Source of the DNA: Nocardioides pini | Lineage (GTDB): Bacteria > Actinomycetota > Actinomycetes > Propionibacteriales > Nocardioidaceae | DNA: 64,000 nt | Assembly: GCF_026712185.1 (NCBI RefSeq) | Contig: NZ_JAPPUX010000001.1 | Location: 1,178,001-1,242,000, forward strand | Reading direction: 5' to 3' | Shown: positions 27,582-35,687 of the stretch, one piece after another | Numbering within the stretch: the first letter of the stretch is position 1 | Layout of the letters: every line of letters begins with the position of its first letter | Made by a program: the position numbers and the translations under genes | The notes under the pieces: model-generated | Told to the model about the DNA's origin: nothing | The model's input: the letters and a program-made list of their open reading frames with translations, nothing else | Databases searched by the model: none

Positions 27582-28439
27582 ATGACTCAGGTCGTCGTGG
27601 TCACGGACTCGACCGCGAGCCTGCCCGCCGAGGTGGCGCAGGCTCGCGGCATCCGGGTCGTGCCGCTCCAGGTGGTGATCGGCGCGCGGGTGCTCGAGGA
27701 GGGACCCGACGGTGCCACGCCCGACGTGGTCGCGGAGGCGCTGCGCGACTTCGTGCCGGTCAGCACCTCGCGCCCGGCACCGGCCCTGTTCGCCGACCTC
27801 TACCGCTCGCTCGAGGCCGAGGGCGTCGACGAGATCGTGTCGGTGCACCTGTCCGGCGAGATGAGCGGCACCTTCGAGTCCGCCCAGCTCGCGGCGCTCG
27901 AGGTCGAGCTGCCGGTGCACGTGGTGGACTCCGGGCAGGTCGGCATCGCCACCGGCTTCGCCGCCCTCACCGCGGCCGACGTGCTCGACGCCGGCGGGAC
28001 CGGGGAGGAGGCGGCGCAGGCCGCGCTCGCCCGGGGGCAGGCGGCGACCTCGCTGTTCTACGTCGACACGCTGGAGTACCTCCGCCGCGGCGGGCGCATC
28101 GGCGCCGCCGCCGCGATCCTCGGCAGCGCGCTGTCGGTGAAGCCGCTGCTCGAGATCGCCGAGGGCCGCGTGGCACCACGCGAGCGCGTCCGCACCGCCT
28201 CGCGGGCCCTGGCCCGACTCGCCGAGCTCGCCGTCGAGGCGGCGGGCGACCAGCCGGTCGACGTGTGCGTCTCCCACCTGGCCAACGCCGGCCGCGCCGA
28301 GGAGCTCGCCGCCACCCTGACCGACCGGCTCGCCGACGGGCTGGAGGGGCGCGAGGTGATGTGCGGGGAGCTCGGTGCCGTGCTCGGCGCCCACGTCGGA
28401 CCCGGCATGGTCGCGGTCTGCGTCTCCCCGCGGCCCTGA
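27582..28439 (+). CDS. DegV family fatty-acid-binding protein
   Basis: The 285-aa protein has the DegV/FakB fold: VVTDSTASLPAEVAQARGIR at the N-terminus, VSTSRPAPALFADLYRSLE, VSVHLSGEMSGTFESAQLAA and VVDSGQVGIATGFAAL. YVDTLEYLRRGGRIGAAAAI and a C-terminal GAVLGAHVGPGMVAV follow. Family members bind fatty acids, and some serve fatty-acid kinases; no kinase subunit is adjacent. TAGGGT ends six bases before the ATG, giving a leaderless transcript independent of leuS. Confidence 0.9.
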   Translation: MTQVVVVTDSTASLPAEVAQARGIRVVPLQVVIGARVLEEGPDGATPDVVAEALRDFVPVSTSRPAPALFADLYRSLEAEGVDEIVSVHLSGEMSGTFESAQLAALEVELPVHVVDSGQVGIATGFAALTAADVLDAGGTGEEAAQAALARGQAATSLFYVDTLEYLRRGGRIGAAAAILGSALSVKPLLEIAEGRVAPRERVRTASRALARLAELAVEAAGDQPVDVCVSHLANAGRAEELAATLTDRLADGLEGREVMCGELGAVLGAHVGPGMVAVCVSPRP

Positions 28440-28469
28440 CGTCCGAGCGGCTCTCCACAGATTGCCGAT

Positions 28470-28488
28470 CGCCCCTGTCGACGGGGCG
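28470..28488. terminator. Short GC hairpin after degV
   Basis: CGCCCC and GGGGCG form a 6-bp stem around a 7-nt loop, 30 bp after the degV stop and upstream of the comEA -10. It has no T-run. It may be a weak terminator or chance pairing. Confidence 0.3.
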
Positions 28489-28511
28489 TGCGCGTTCCTA
28501 GCGTGGACGGC

Positions 28512-29387
28512 ATGCGCCAATCCCAGTCGTCCTCCGAGCACGCCGAGGCGGTGTCGCGGCGGCTGGCGACGCTGAGCGCGGAGCTTGCCGCGGTGCGCGG
28601 GGAGCCGGCCGACGCGCTCGACCCGGCCCAGGGCCACACCCGGGTCCGCGAGCGACCCGACCGGCACCCTGCGCCTGCGCCCGCTCCGGCGCCCGTCGTG
28701 CCGCCGGTGCCGGGCCGCCACGCCTCGCGCCGGCTGCGGGTCGGCGGGGTGCAGCTCGGCCCGCTGCACCTCGCCGTCGTCGCGGTGGTCGCGGCACTGG
28801 CCGTCGGGCTGGCGGCGTGGTGGGCGGTGCGCGACCAGGCTCGCCCCGTGCCGGTCGCGCCGGCCGCGTCCGGTGCGACCGGGTCGGCCACGCCGCTGGC
28901 CCCCGTCGTGCCGTCGGACGCCACCGGCACGGGTGGCGCGTCCGGCGGGACCGGCCCGGGGGAGGACCTGGTGGTCGACGTCGCGGGCAAGGTACGACGT
29001 CCGGGCATCGCCGTGCTGCCCGCCGGGTCGCGCGTGGTGGACGCCCTGCAGGCGGCGGGCGGCGCCCGGCGAGGTGTCGACCTCACCGCGCTCAACCTCG
29101 CGCGCCCCGTGGTGGACGGCGAGCAGATCCTCGTGGGCGTCGCCCCGGCCGCGGGAGTGGCCGGGACGGTCGACTCCGCGGCCCCGGGTGGGGCGGCGCT
29201 CGTCAACCTCAACACCGCCGACCAGGCGGCTCTCGACACGCTGCCCGGCGTCGGACCGGTGACGGCGGACGCCATCCTCGCGTGGCGCGACAGCAACGGC
29301 GGCTTCACCTCCGTCGACGAGCTGCTCGAGGTCGACGGCATCGGTGAGGCCACCCTCGCCGACCTCGCTCCGCTCGTCACCCTCTGA
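28512..29387 (+). CDS. comEA: ComEA-like DNA-binding competence protein
   Basis: The 291-aa protein has a cytosolic Pro/Arg-rich N-terminus, one TM helix at about 84-105 (LHLAVVAVVAALAVGLAAWW), an Ala/Gly/Thr linker and an SLBB domain (VVDVAGKVRRPGIAVLPAGS, ALNLARPVVDGEQILVGVA). The C-terminal helix-hairpin-helix pair follows (VNLNTADQAALDTLPGVGP, FTSVDELLEVDGIGEATL). Family members bind incoming double-stranded DNA outside the membrane. The start is leaderless (TAGCGT at 28499-28504, 7 bases before the ATG). The comEC gene follows 6 bp after the stop. Confidence 0.88.
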   Translation: MRQSQSSSEHAEAVSRRLATLSAELAAVRGEPADALDPAQGHTRVRERPDRHPAPAPAPAPVVPPVPGRHASRRLRVGGVQLGPLHLAVVAVVAALAVGLAAWWAVRDQARPVPVAPAASGATGSATPLAPVVPSDATGTGGASGGTGPGEDLVVDVAGKVRRPGIAVLPAGSRVVDALQAAGGARRGVDLTALNLARPVVDGEQILVGVAPAAGVAGTVDSAAPGGAALVNLNTADQAALDTLPGVGPVTADAILAWRDSNGGFTSVDELLEVDGIGEATLADLAPLVTL

Positions 29388-29393
29388 CCCGAC

Positions 29394-31661
29394 GTGCCCG
29401 ACCTGCGCGCGGTCGCCCTCGGCCTCGGTGCCTGGGCGGGCGCGCTCCTGGTCCTCCTCGCGCCGGGCCCACCGGCCCTCGCAGCGATCGTGGCGGTGGT
29501 GGTCCTGGTCGTGACCGGCGTGGTCCGCCGGTGGTGGTCCCCCGGCTGGCTGGGGCCGCTCGCAGCCCTCGCGGCGGTCGCCGGGGTGGCCGCGCTCCAG
29601 CACGTCCTCCTGACCACCTCGCCCCTCGCGGCCCTGGCCGAGGAGGGCGCCGTCGTCACGGTGGAGCTCGAGCTGACCTCCGACGTGCGCGTGGTGAGCG
29701 GGCAGTACGGCGACCTCCAGGTCGTCCGGGCCGCCGTGACCCGCGCCGAGGGGCGGGGGAGCGCGTGGACGCTCGACGCGCCGGTCGTGGTGATGGCCCC
29801 CGCCGACTGGCCACGGCTGCCGCTGGGCACCCGGCTGGAGACGACGGCCCGCCTCGTCCCCGGCGACGGGGACGTGGCTGCCCTGGTGCGCCCGTCGGGA
29901 GAGCCGACGGTCGTGGCCGAGCCCGGCGTGTGGTGGGACGCCGCGGCAGCCGTACGCCGCTCGGTGCGCGCCGCGGTCGCCGGACGGGACGCCGACGCGC
30001 GCGAGCTCGTGCCGGCGCTGGTGGTCGGGGACGACGGCGGGCTCGACCCCGACCTCGCCGACGACTTCCGGACCACCGGGCTGACCCACCTGCTGGCGGT
30101 GAGCGGGACCAACCTGACCCTGGTGGTGGGCTTCCTGCTCGTGCTCGGCCGGTGGCTCGGGGTGCGCGGCCCGTGGCTCTACGCCCTGGGTGTCCTCGGC
30201 ATCGTCGGCTTCGTGCTGACCGCGCGGGCCGAGCCGAGCGTCGTGCGCGCCGCGGCGATGGGTGCCGTGGCGCTGGTCGGGATGGGGCGCAACGGACGGT
30301 CCCGCGGGGTGCGGGGCCTGGGCGTGGCGGTGCTCGGCCTGCTGCTGGTGTGGCCGCGGCTCGCCGTGACGGCGGGCTTCGCGCTGTCCGCGCTCGCGAC
30401 CGCCGGGATCCTCCTGCTGGCGCCGGTCTGGCGCGACGCGCTCGGGCGGTGGACGCCGCGGTGGGTCGCGGAGGCGGTGTCGGTGCCGCTGGCGGCGCAG
30501 GTGGCCTGCACGCCGGTCGTGGCGGCCATCTCGGGCCAGGTCAGCCTCGTCGCGGTCGGGGCCAACCTGCTGGCCGCACCGGCCGTCGCGCCGGCGACCG
30601 TGCTGGGCCTGGGCGGCGGGCTGCTCGGGCTGGTGTGGAGCCCGCTCGGGGTCGCGGTGGCTGCCCCGGCGGCGTGGTCGGCGGCCTGGATCATCGCGGT
30701 CGCCCGCTGGGGCGCGGGCATCCCGACGGCCGCGGTCGACTGGGGCACCGGTCCGGTGCCGCTCGTGCTGCTCACCGGGCTGTGCCTGCTGTCGGTGCCA
30801 CTCGCCCCGCGGCTGCTCGGACGACCGGCCACGACCCTCGCCTGCACCGGTCTGCTCGTGGTCATGATGCTGGTCCGGCCGCCCTCGCCGGGCTGGCCGC
30901 CGCGCGGGTGGGTGCTGGCGATGTGCGACGTGGGCCAGGGGGACGCCCTCGTCCTGCGCGCCGGCCCCGGCTCGGCGGTCGTGGTCGACGCCGGGCCCGA
31001 GCCCGCACCGACCGACGCCTGCCTGGACCGGCTCGAGGTCGAGGCCGTGCCCCTGCTCGTGTTGACGCACTTCCACGCCGACCACGTCGGAGGCGTCGCA
31101 GGCGTGCTGGACGGCCGCGAGGTGGGCGAGGTCGAGGGCACGGGGCTGCTCGACCCGCCCGAGGGCGCCAGGGCGACCGGGCGAGCGGTCGGCCACGACC
31201 TGGCCCCGGCGGCGTACGGCCTCACCCGGCGCGTCGGCGCGGTGACACTGCAGACGGTGTGGCCACGTCCCGGCGCCGGCCCGGGCGACCCCGCGGAGAG
31301 CGCGCCCAACAACGCCAGCGTCGTCCTCGTCGCCGAGGTGGGCGGGGTGCAGGTCCTGCTGACCGGCGACGTCGAGCCCTCGGCCCAGCGGACCCTCGCC
31401 CGCGACCTGGCGGGCCTGCGCGTCGACGTGCTCAAGGTGCCGCACCACGGCAGCCGCCACCAGGACCTCGACTGGCTCACGTCGCTGCAGGCGCGGCTCG
31501 CGCTGGTGTCGGTGGGGGAGGACAACGACTACGGGCACCCGGCGCCCGAGCTGGTGGCAGCGCTCTCCGCGGCCGGTGCGAGCGTGTGGCGCACCGACGT
31601 CTCCCGCGACGTGGTCGTGGTGGTCGAGGACGGCGAGCTGGGTGTCGTCGCCCGCGGATAG
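29394..31661 (+). CDS. comEC: ComEC/Rec2 family DNA internalization protein
   Basis: The 755-aa membrane protein has N-terminal TM helices and an OB-like DUF4131 region (up to about residue 180). The competence domain follows with the hallmark LTHLLAVSGTNLTLVVGFLL and about eight TM segments. A C-terminal metallo-beta-lactamase domain has DVGQGDALVLRAG, LTHFHADHVGGVAGVLD, LTGDVEPSAQR and VPHHGSRHQD. In transformable bacteria this is the channel with associated nuclease activity. The start is GTG at 29394. The TAG stop is also the first half of the holA -10 box. Confidence 0.93.
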   Translation: MPDLRAVALGLGAWAGALLVLLAPGPPALAAIVAVVVLVVTGVVRRWWSPGWLGPLAALAAVAGVAALQHVLLTTSPLAALAEEGAVVTVELELTSDVRVVSGQYGDLQVVRAAVTRAEGRGSAWTLDAPVVVMAPADWPRLPLGTRLETTARLVPGDGDVAALVRPSGEPTVVAEPGVWWDAAAAVRRSVRAAVAGRDADARELVPALVVGDDGGLDPDLADDFRTTGLTHLLAVSGTNLTLVVGFLLVLGRWLGVRGPWLYALGVLGIVGFVLTARAEPSVVRAAAMGAVALVGMGRNGRSRGVRGLGVAVLGLLLVWPRLAVTAGFALSALATAGILLLAPVWRDALGRWTPRWVAEAVSVPLAAQVACTPVVAAISGQVSLVAVGANLLAAPAVAPATVLGLGGGLLGLVWSPLGVAVAAPAAWSAAWIIAVARWGAGIPTAAVDWGTGPVPLVLLTGLCLLSVPLAPRLLGRPATTLACTGLLVVMMLVRPPSPGWPPRGWVLAMCDVGQGDALVLRAGPGSAVVVDAGPEPAPTDACLDRLEVEAVPLLVLTHFHADHVGGVAGVLDGREVGEVEGTGLLDPPEGARATGRAVGHDLAPAAYGLTRRVGAVTLQTVWPRPGAGPGDPAESAPNNASVVLVAEVGGVQVLLTGDVEPSAQRTLARDLAGLRVDVLKVPHHGSRHQDLDWLTSLQARLALVSVGEDNDYGHPAPELVAALSAAGASVWRTDVSRDVVVVVEDGELGVVARG

Positions 31662-31664
31662 GGT
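31659..31664 (+). promoter_or_regulatory. -10 box TAGGGT formed from the comEC stop codon
   Basis: The comEC stop TAG (31659-31661) and the following GGT make TAGGGT, 9 bases before the holA ATG. It would give holA its own near-leaderless transcript. Confidence 0.5.
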
Positions 31665-31673
31665 GAGGGCACC

Positions 31674-32660
31674 ATGGCTCGCACTCCCTCCGCCGCGCAG
31701 GTCCTCGGCCACGTCGTCCTCGTGACGGGCAAGGAGGAGTACCTCTCCTCCCGCACCGTCGCGTCCGTGCGCGAGGCCGTGCGGGCCCACGACGCCGAGG
31801 CGGAGATCGCCGAGTCGTCGGCCTCCGACCTGACCCTGGCCTCGCTCGGCGAGATGTCGGCGCCGTCGCTCTTCTCCTCGATCCGGTGCGTTGTCGTGCG
31901 CGGGCTGGAGGATCTCCCCGACGAATCCGTCGACGGGCTGCTCGACTACTGCGCGGCCCCGGCGGACGACGTCGCACTCGTGCTGGTGCACTCCGGCGGG
32001 CAGAAGGGGAGCGGTGTGCTCACCAAGCTGCGCAAGCTGTCGCCGGTGACGGAGGTGAAGTCCGAGGAGGTCAGGCCCAGCGAGATGGCCGGCTTCGTGA
32101 CGTCCGAGGTCGCCTCGCACGGTGCGCGGATCGACTCCGACGCCGCGACCTTCCTCGTCCAGGCCGTCGGCACCGACCTCCGGTCGCTCGCCGCCGCGGC
32201 CGACCAGCTCACCAACGACTTCCACGGCGAGCAGCTGACCGTCGACAAGGTCCAGCGCTACTTCGGGGGTCGCGCCGAGGCGAAGTCGTTCACCGTCGCC
32301 GACGCGGCGTTCGCCGGGCGTCGCGCCGCGGCGCTGGAGGAGCTGCGCTGGGCGCTCGACTCCGGGACCTCGCCGGTGCTGGTCACCTCGGCGATGGCGG
32401 CGTCCGCACGCAGCCTCGCCCGCTACCTCGGCGCCCCGCGGGGAGCCCGTGACGCCGACCTCGCCCGCGACCTCGGCGTGCCCCCGTGGAAGGTGCGCAC
32501 GGTGCGCGACCAGTCACGCTCCTGGAGCGCGGAGGGCATCGCCGCCGCGGTCCGGGCGGTGGCCCACGCGGACGCCGACATCAAGGGGCAGGCGCACGAC
32601 GCGTCCTACACCCTCGAGCGGCTCGTGCTCACCGTCGCCGGCCTGCGCGACGGCCGCTGA
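31674..32660 (+). CDS. holA: DNA polymerase III delta subunit (clamp loader)
   Basis: The 328-aa protein is the wrench subunit of the sliding-clamp loader. Landmarks are VVLVTGKEEYLSSRTVASV at the N-terminus, SIRCVVVRGLEDLPDE, FLVQAVGTDLRSLAAAADQL and FGGRAEAKSFTVADAAFAGR. It ends with VPPWKVRTVRDQSRSW in the helical collar domain. The order comEA-comEC-holA-rpsT is widely conserved. Confidence 0.94.
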   Translation: MARTPSAAQVLGHVVLVTGKEEYLSSRTVASVREAVRAHDAEAEIAESSASDLTLASLGEMSAPSLFSSIRCVVVRGLEDLPDESVDGLLDYCAAPADDVALVLVHSGGQKGSGVLTKLRKLSPVTEVKSEEVRPSEMAGFVTSEVASHGARIDSDAATFLVQAVGTDLRSLAAAADQLTNDFHGEQLTVDKVQRYFGGRAEAKSFTVADAAFAGRRAAALEELRWALDSGTSPVLVTSAMAASARSLARYLGAPRGARDADLARDLGVPPWKVRTVRDQSRSWSAEGIAAAVRAVAHADADIKGQAHDASYTLERLVLTVAGLRDGR

Positions 32661-32688
32661 GGCGGGCCCTCGGCCCCCCGAAATGCAG

Positions 32689-32714
32689 GACACCCGCCAC
32701 GGAGGGCGGGTGTC
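32689..32714. terminator. Bidirectional terminator between holA and rpsT
   Basis: GACACCCGCC and GGCGGGTGTC form a perfect 10-bp stem with a 6-nt loop, between convergent stops at 32660 and 32732. Confidence 0.75.
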
Positions 32715-32731
32715 GCAGGTGAAGGTCCGCG

Positions 32732-32992
32732 TCAGAGCGAGGCGGTCTTCTTGGCGATCGAGGACTTGCGGTTGGCGGCCTGGTTGGCGTGGATGACGCC
32801 CTTCGAGGCGGCCTTGTCGAGGGCCTTCATCGCGTCGCGGCCGGCGGCGACGGCAGCGTCCTTGTCGCCCGCCTCGGACAGCTCGCGGAACTTGCGCACC
32901 GCGGTCTTCAGGCGCGACTTGACGGCCTGGTTGCGCTGACGAGCCTTCTCGTTCTGCTTGTTGCGCTTGATCTGGGACTTGATGTTCGCCAC
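32732..32992 (-). CDS. rpsT: 30S ribosomal protein S20
   Basis: The 86-aa basic protein binds 16S rRNA. The sequence [20 protein letters not shown] at the start and [18 protein letters not shown] near the end are diagnostic. The start is GTG at 32992 with GAGGA upstream. The promoter appears to lie about 105 bp away, leaving a long untranslated leader, unusual in this window where many genes are leaderless. It may allow translational feedback by S20. Confidence 0.97.
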   Translation of the reverse strand: MANIKSQIKRNKQNEKARQRNQAVKSRLKTAVRKFRELSEAGDKDAAVAAGRDAMKALDKAASKGVIHANQAANRKSSIAKKTASL

Positions 32993-33096
32993 GTGTGGGT
33001 CCTCGGAGCTAGAACTGGTCTGGAATGGAAGTCTGGTGCTTGTCGGCTGCCTGGCAACCCCGGGCAGAGGGTCGGGTGCCGGACATGCAGGGAGAA

Positions 33097-33125
33097 ACAC
33101 TACCGTCACGCTCGTGGGCGCCCAA
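33097..33125 (-). promoter_or_regulatory. rpsT promoter with about 100-nt leader
   Basis: On the minus strand TTGGGC (33125-33120) and TAGTGT (33102-33097) are 17 bp apart. A start near 33090 would leave about 98 nt before the GTG. That leader includes a possible stem, GGTTGCC-A-GGCAGCC, that could take part in S20 feedback. Confidence 0.5.
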
Positions 33126-33172
33126 ATCGCCCGCTGCGTGTGCGGGACGGTCGGGACGTACGTCGCAAGCGC

Positions 33173-34117
33173 TCAGCGGCCGGTGCGCCGGGCGACGGCC
33201 TCCAGCATCCTCCTCGACTCCCGCACGCGGAAATCGTTGAGCGTCGGCAGGTTGCGGTCGACCGCCACGACCGAGCGGACCGCGAGGTGCGCGCCGAACC
33301 CGGCCAGGAAGGCCGTCACCACGTCCTCGCCCGCCTCGGCGAGCACGGGGGAGTCGGCGCTCGAGTCGTCGAACCACGGCTCGTCCACCCGCTCGAGCCG
33401 GGCGAGGAGGGGGTCCACCCACGCGGGTCCGCGCGCCGCCATGCCCCAGTCGACGAAGACGACCTCCCCGACCGGGCGCCTGAGCAGGTTGTCCACCCGG
33501 ATGTCCCAGTGCACGACCTGGGTCGTGGGCCGGCCGGCGTGCTCGCGCAGGACGTCGGCCCACCCGTGGGGGTCGGAGCGGAGCCACGGAGGCAGGGGTG
33601 CTGTGGCGGGAGCGTCGACCAGCGTCTCGAGGCACGCGGCCCACTTGCGGAAGACGGAGGCGACGTCGACCAGGTCGACCGACGCCGGCACCCCACGCTC
33701 CTGCAGGACCGCGGAGAGCCGGTCCGTCCCCGACAGCACGGCCTCGAGCTCGCCGGGATGCGTGAAGTCGGGGTGGCGCCCGTCGACGTCCTCGACGAGC
33801 AGCGCGACCCAGGCCCCGTCGTCGTACGACGCCAGCAGCCGCGCCCAGAGCTCGTGGTCGCCGAGGTGGCCGAGCACGCCGATCTCGCGGCGGAACAGCC
33901 CGGGGGTGTCGGGGTTGAGCTCCGACCCGACGGCCTTGACGAAGGCGCGGGTGCCGTCGGCGCAGGTCAGCCGCGTGGCGCACCCCGGTGACATCCCACC
34001 GACCTGCTCGGCCGTCGCGACGACGGGGGACCCGAGCTGCTCCTCCACCCAGGAGCGGACCGGGGCGGGGACGGCGTCGTAGGTGAGGCGTACGCCGACC
34101 GCGCGCGGACCGGTCAC
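33173..34117 (-). CDS. Aminoglycoside-phosphotransferase-like kinase (second of tandem pair)
   Basis: The 314-aa protein has the APH/choline-kinase fold. The N-lobe has GCATRLTCADGTRAFVKAVG, whose Lys is the ATP ligand. The catalytic loop is VVHWDIRVDNLLRR (HxDxxxxN) and the metal motif is VVFVDWGMAARG. It starts at GTG 34117, overlapping the stop of its upstream neighbour by 4 bp. The two are paralogues with the same N-lobe layout (GSPVV...SPG/TPG...DG...FVKA). The natural substrate is unknown; resistance is not implied. Confidence 0.82.
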   Translation of the reverse strand: MTGPRAVGVRLTYDAVPAPVRSWVEEQLGSPVVATAEQVGGMSPGCATRLTCADGTRAFVKAVGSELNPDTPGLFRREIGVLGHLGDHELWARLLASYDDGAWVALLVEDVDGRHPDFTHPGELEAVLSGTDRLSAVLQERGVPASVDLVDVASVFRKWAACLETLVDAPATAPLPPWLRSDPHGWADVLREHAGRPTTQVVHWDIRVDNLLRRPVGEVVFVDWGMAARGPAWVDPLLARLERVDEPWFDDSSADSPVLAEAGEDVVTAFLAGFGAHLAVRSVVAVDRNLPTLNDFRVRESRRMLEAVARRTGR

Positions 34118-35073
34118 GACCAGCCGCGCCGCTCCGCGAGCCAGTCCCAGCACACCTCGCCCTGCCAGCGCTGGTGGTCGCGGATGTGCGGCGACGTCGG
34201 TGGGACGGGCAGCTCGCACTGGGTGAAGAAGTAGCCGACGTAGAGCGCGAGGTTGACGTCGAACGCCTCCGGGTCGACGTCGCGGAGCAGCCGGCGACGG
34301 CCGATGACGGCGTCGACGTCGATGCCCTCGCCCCGCGGTCCGATCAGGGCGGCGAAGGAGTCGAACCACGCAGCGCCGAGCACCGGCCAGTTCCAGTCGC
34401 AGATGAGCGCGCGACCGTCGGGGTCGATGATCGCGTTGTCGGAGCGGATGTCGGTGTGGACGACGGTGTCGCCCCCGACCACCTCGGCGTAGCGCCGTGC
34501 CAGCGCCTCGGCCTCGGCCAGCCGCTCCGCGCCGAGGTCCGTACGCCGCTCGCGGAGCGCCGGCCAGCCCTCGAGCAGCGGGGCGAAGTCGTCCGCCGCC
34601 GTGTCGAGGTCGAGCTCCGGCGGTGCGGGGGTCAGCACGTCGGCGACGACCTCGAGCGCGTCGAGCAGCGCGTCGAGGTCGTCGGCCTGCCACGGCCGGT
34701 GCGGCGGGCGCGCGGCGACGTACTCGATGCCGAGGACCACCCAGTCGTCGTCGAGGTGCCACAGCAGCCTCGGTGCCGGCACCTCCGGCGGCAGGGCGGC
34801 CAGCTTGCGCGCCTCCTCCCGGTAGGAGTCGGCGAATATCCGCTGCGCCTTGGTGGAGGCCGCCTTCACGAAGTGCCGCGAGCCGTCCTCGCAGACGAGC
34901 ACGGAGGCGAGGCCGGGGGTGAACCCGCTCGTCTGGGAGATCGCCGAGACGACGGGGGAGCCGCACCTGCGCTCGATCCAGGCCCGGAGGTGGGGCGGCA
35001 GGAAGGCCCACTCGAGACGGCGCGCGGTCTTCCCGTGCGGCGCGGGGTAGGGGGCGATGGAGGAGCGGACCAT
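34114..35073 (-). CDS. Aminoglycoside-phosphotransferase-like kinase (first of tandem pair)
   Basis: The 319-aa APH-fold protein has GLASVLVCEDGSRHFVKAAS with the ATP lysine, VVHTDIRSDNAIIDPDG as the catalytic loop and LICDWNWPVLGAAWFDSFA as the metal-binding segment. The ATG at 35073 has GGAGGA 8 bases upstream; a start 11 codons earlier lacks an SD. It is transcribed divergently from the GNAT gene and is coupled to the second kinase. The function is unknown. Confidence 0.82.
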   Translation of the reverse strand: MVRSSIAPYPAPHGKTARRLEWAFLPPHLRAWIERRCGSPVVSAISQTSGFTPGLASVLVCEDGSRHFVKAASTKAQRIFADSYREEARKLAALPPEVPAPRLLWHLDDDWVVLGIEYVAARPPHRPWQADDLDALLDALEVVADVLTPAPPELDLDTAADDFAPLLEGWPALRERRTDLGAERLAEAEALARRYAEVVGGDTVVHTDIRSDNAIIDPDGRALICDWNWPVLGAAWFDSFAALIGPRGEGIDVDAVIGRRRLLRDVDPEAFDVNLALYVGYFFTQCELPVPPTSPHIRDHQRWQGEVCWDWLAERRGWS

Positions 35074-35156
35074 GGGCGCATCCTCCACCACGCCGCCGGC
35101 CCCCACGACCGGATATCGGGTGGAGGCGCGAGCGACCGACCGGGGAGACTGTTGCC

Positions 35157-35687
35157 ATGCCCGAGCTCGTGCTGCCGACCACCACCGTCCGCGAGTCGTT
35201 CCTGGAGGCGATGGACGAGTTCGTCGCCGAGGGAGCGCAGAACAGCCAGACGTCCGCGTGGATCGACCGCAACGCGCCCGGCTGGAAGGCCCCCGACGCC
35301 TTCGCGGCCTTCGTCGACGCGGTCCGCGCCGACGCGCTCCCCGGGACGCCCCGGCCGGAGGGGCACGTCCCGTGCACGACGCTGTGGTGGGTCGACGGCG
35401 AGGACTACCTCGGCCGCATCGCCATCCGCCACGAGCTCAACGACTTCCTCCTCGACGTGGGCGGGCACATCGGCTACGACGTGCGCCCGACCCGGCGGCG
35501 CGAGGGCCACGCCAGCGCGATGCTCCGGCACGCGCTGCCATGGGCGCTCGGACTCGGGATCGACCGGGCCCTGGTGACCTGCGACGACGACAACGTCGGC
35601 TCGATCCGCGTCATCGAGGCCGCCGGCGGCGTGCTGGAGGACGTGCGCGGGGCGAAGCGACGCTACTGGGTGCCGACGGCGTCCTGA
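35157..35687 (+). CDS. GNAT family N-acetyltransferase
   Basis: The 176-aa protein has acetyl-CoA-binding motif A in GHIGYDVRPTRRREGHASAM (R/QxxGxG/A-like) and motif B in LVTCDDDNVGSIRVIEAAGG, ending in KRRYWV. It resembles the YkkB/COG3981-type acetyltransferases. Its 3' end overlaps the convergent EamA gene by 25 bp. The acceptor substrate cannot be read from the sequence. Confidence 0.85.
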   Translation: MPELVLPTTTVRESFLEAMDEFVAEGAQNSQTSAWIDRNAPGWKAPDAFAAFVDAVRADALPGTPRPEGHVPCTTLWWVDGEDYLGRIAIRHELNDFLLDVGGHIGYDVRPTRRREGHASAMLRHALPWALGLGIDRALVTCDDDNVGSIRVIEAAGGVLEDVRGAKRRYWVPTAS

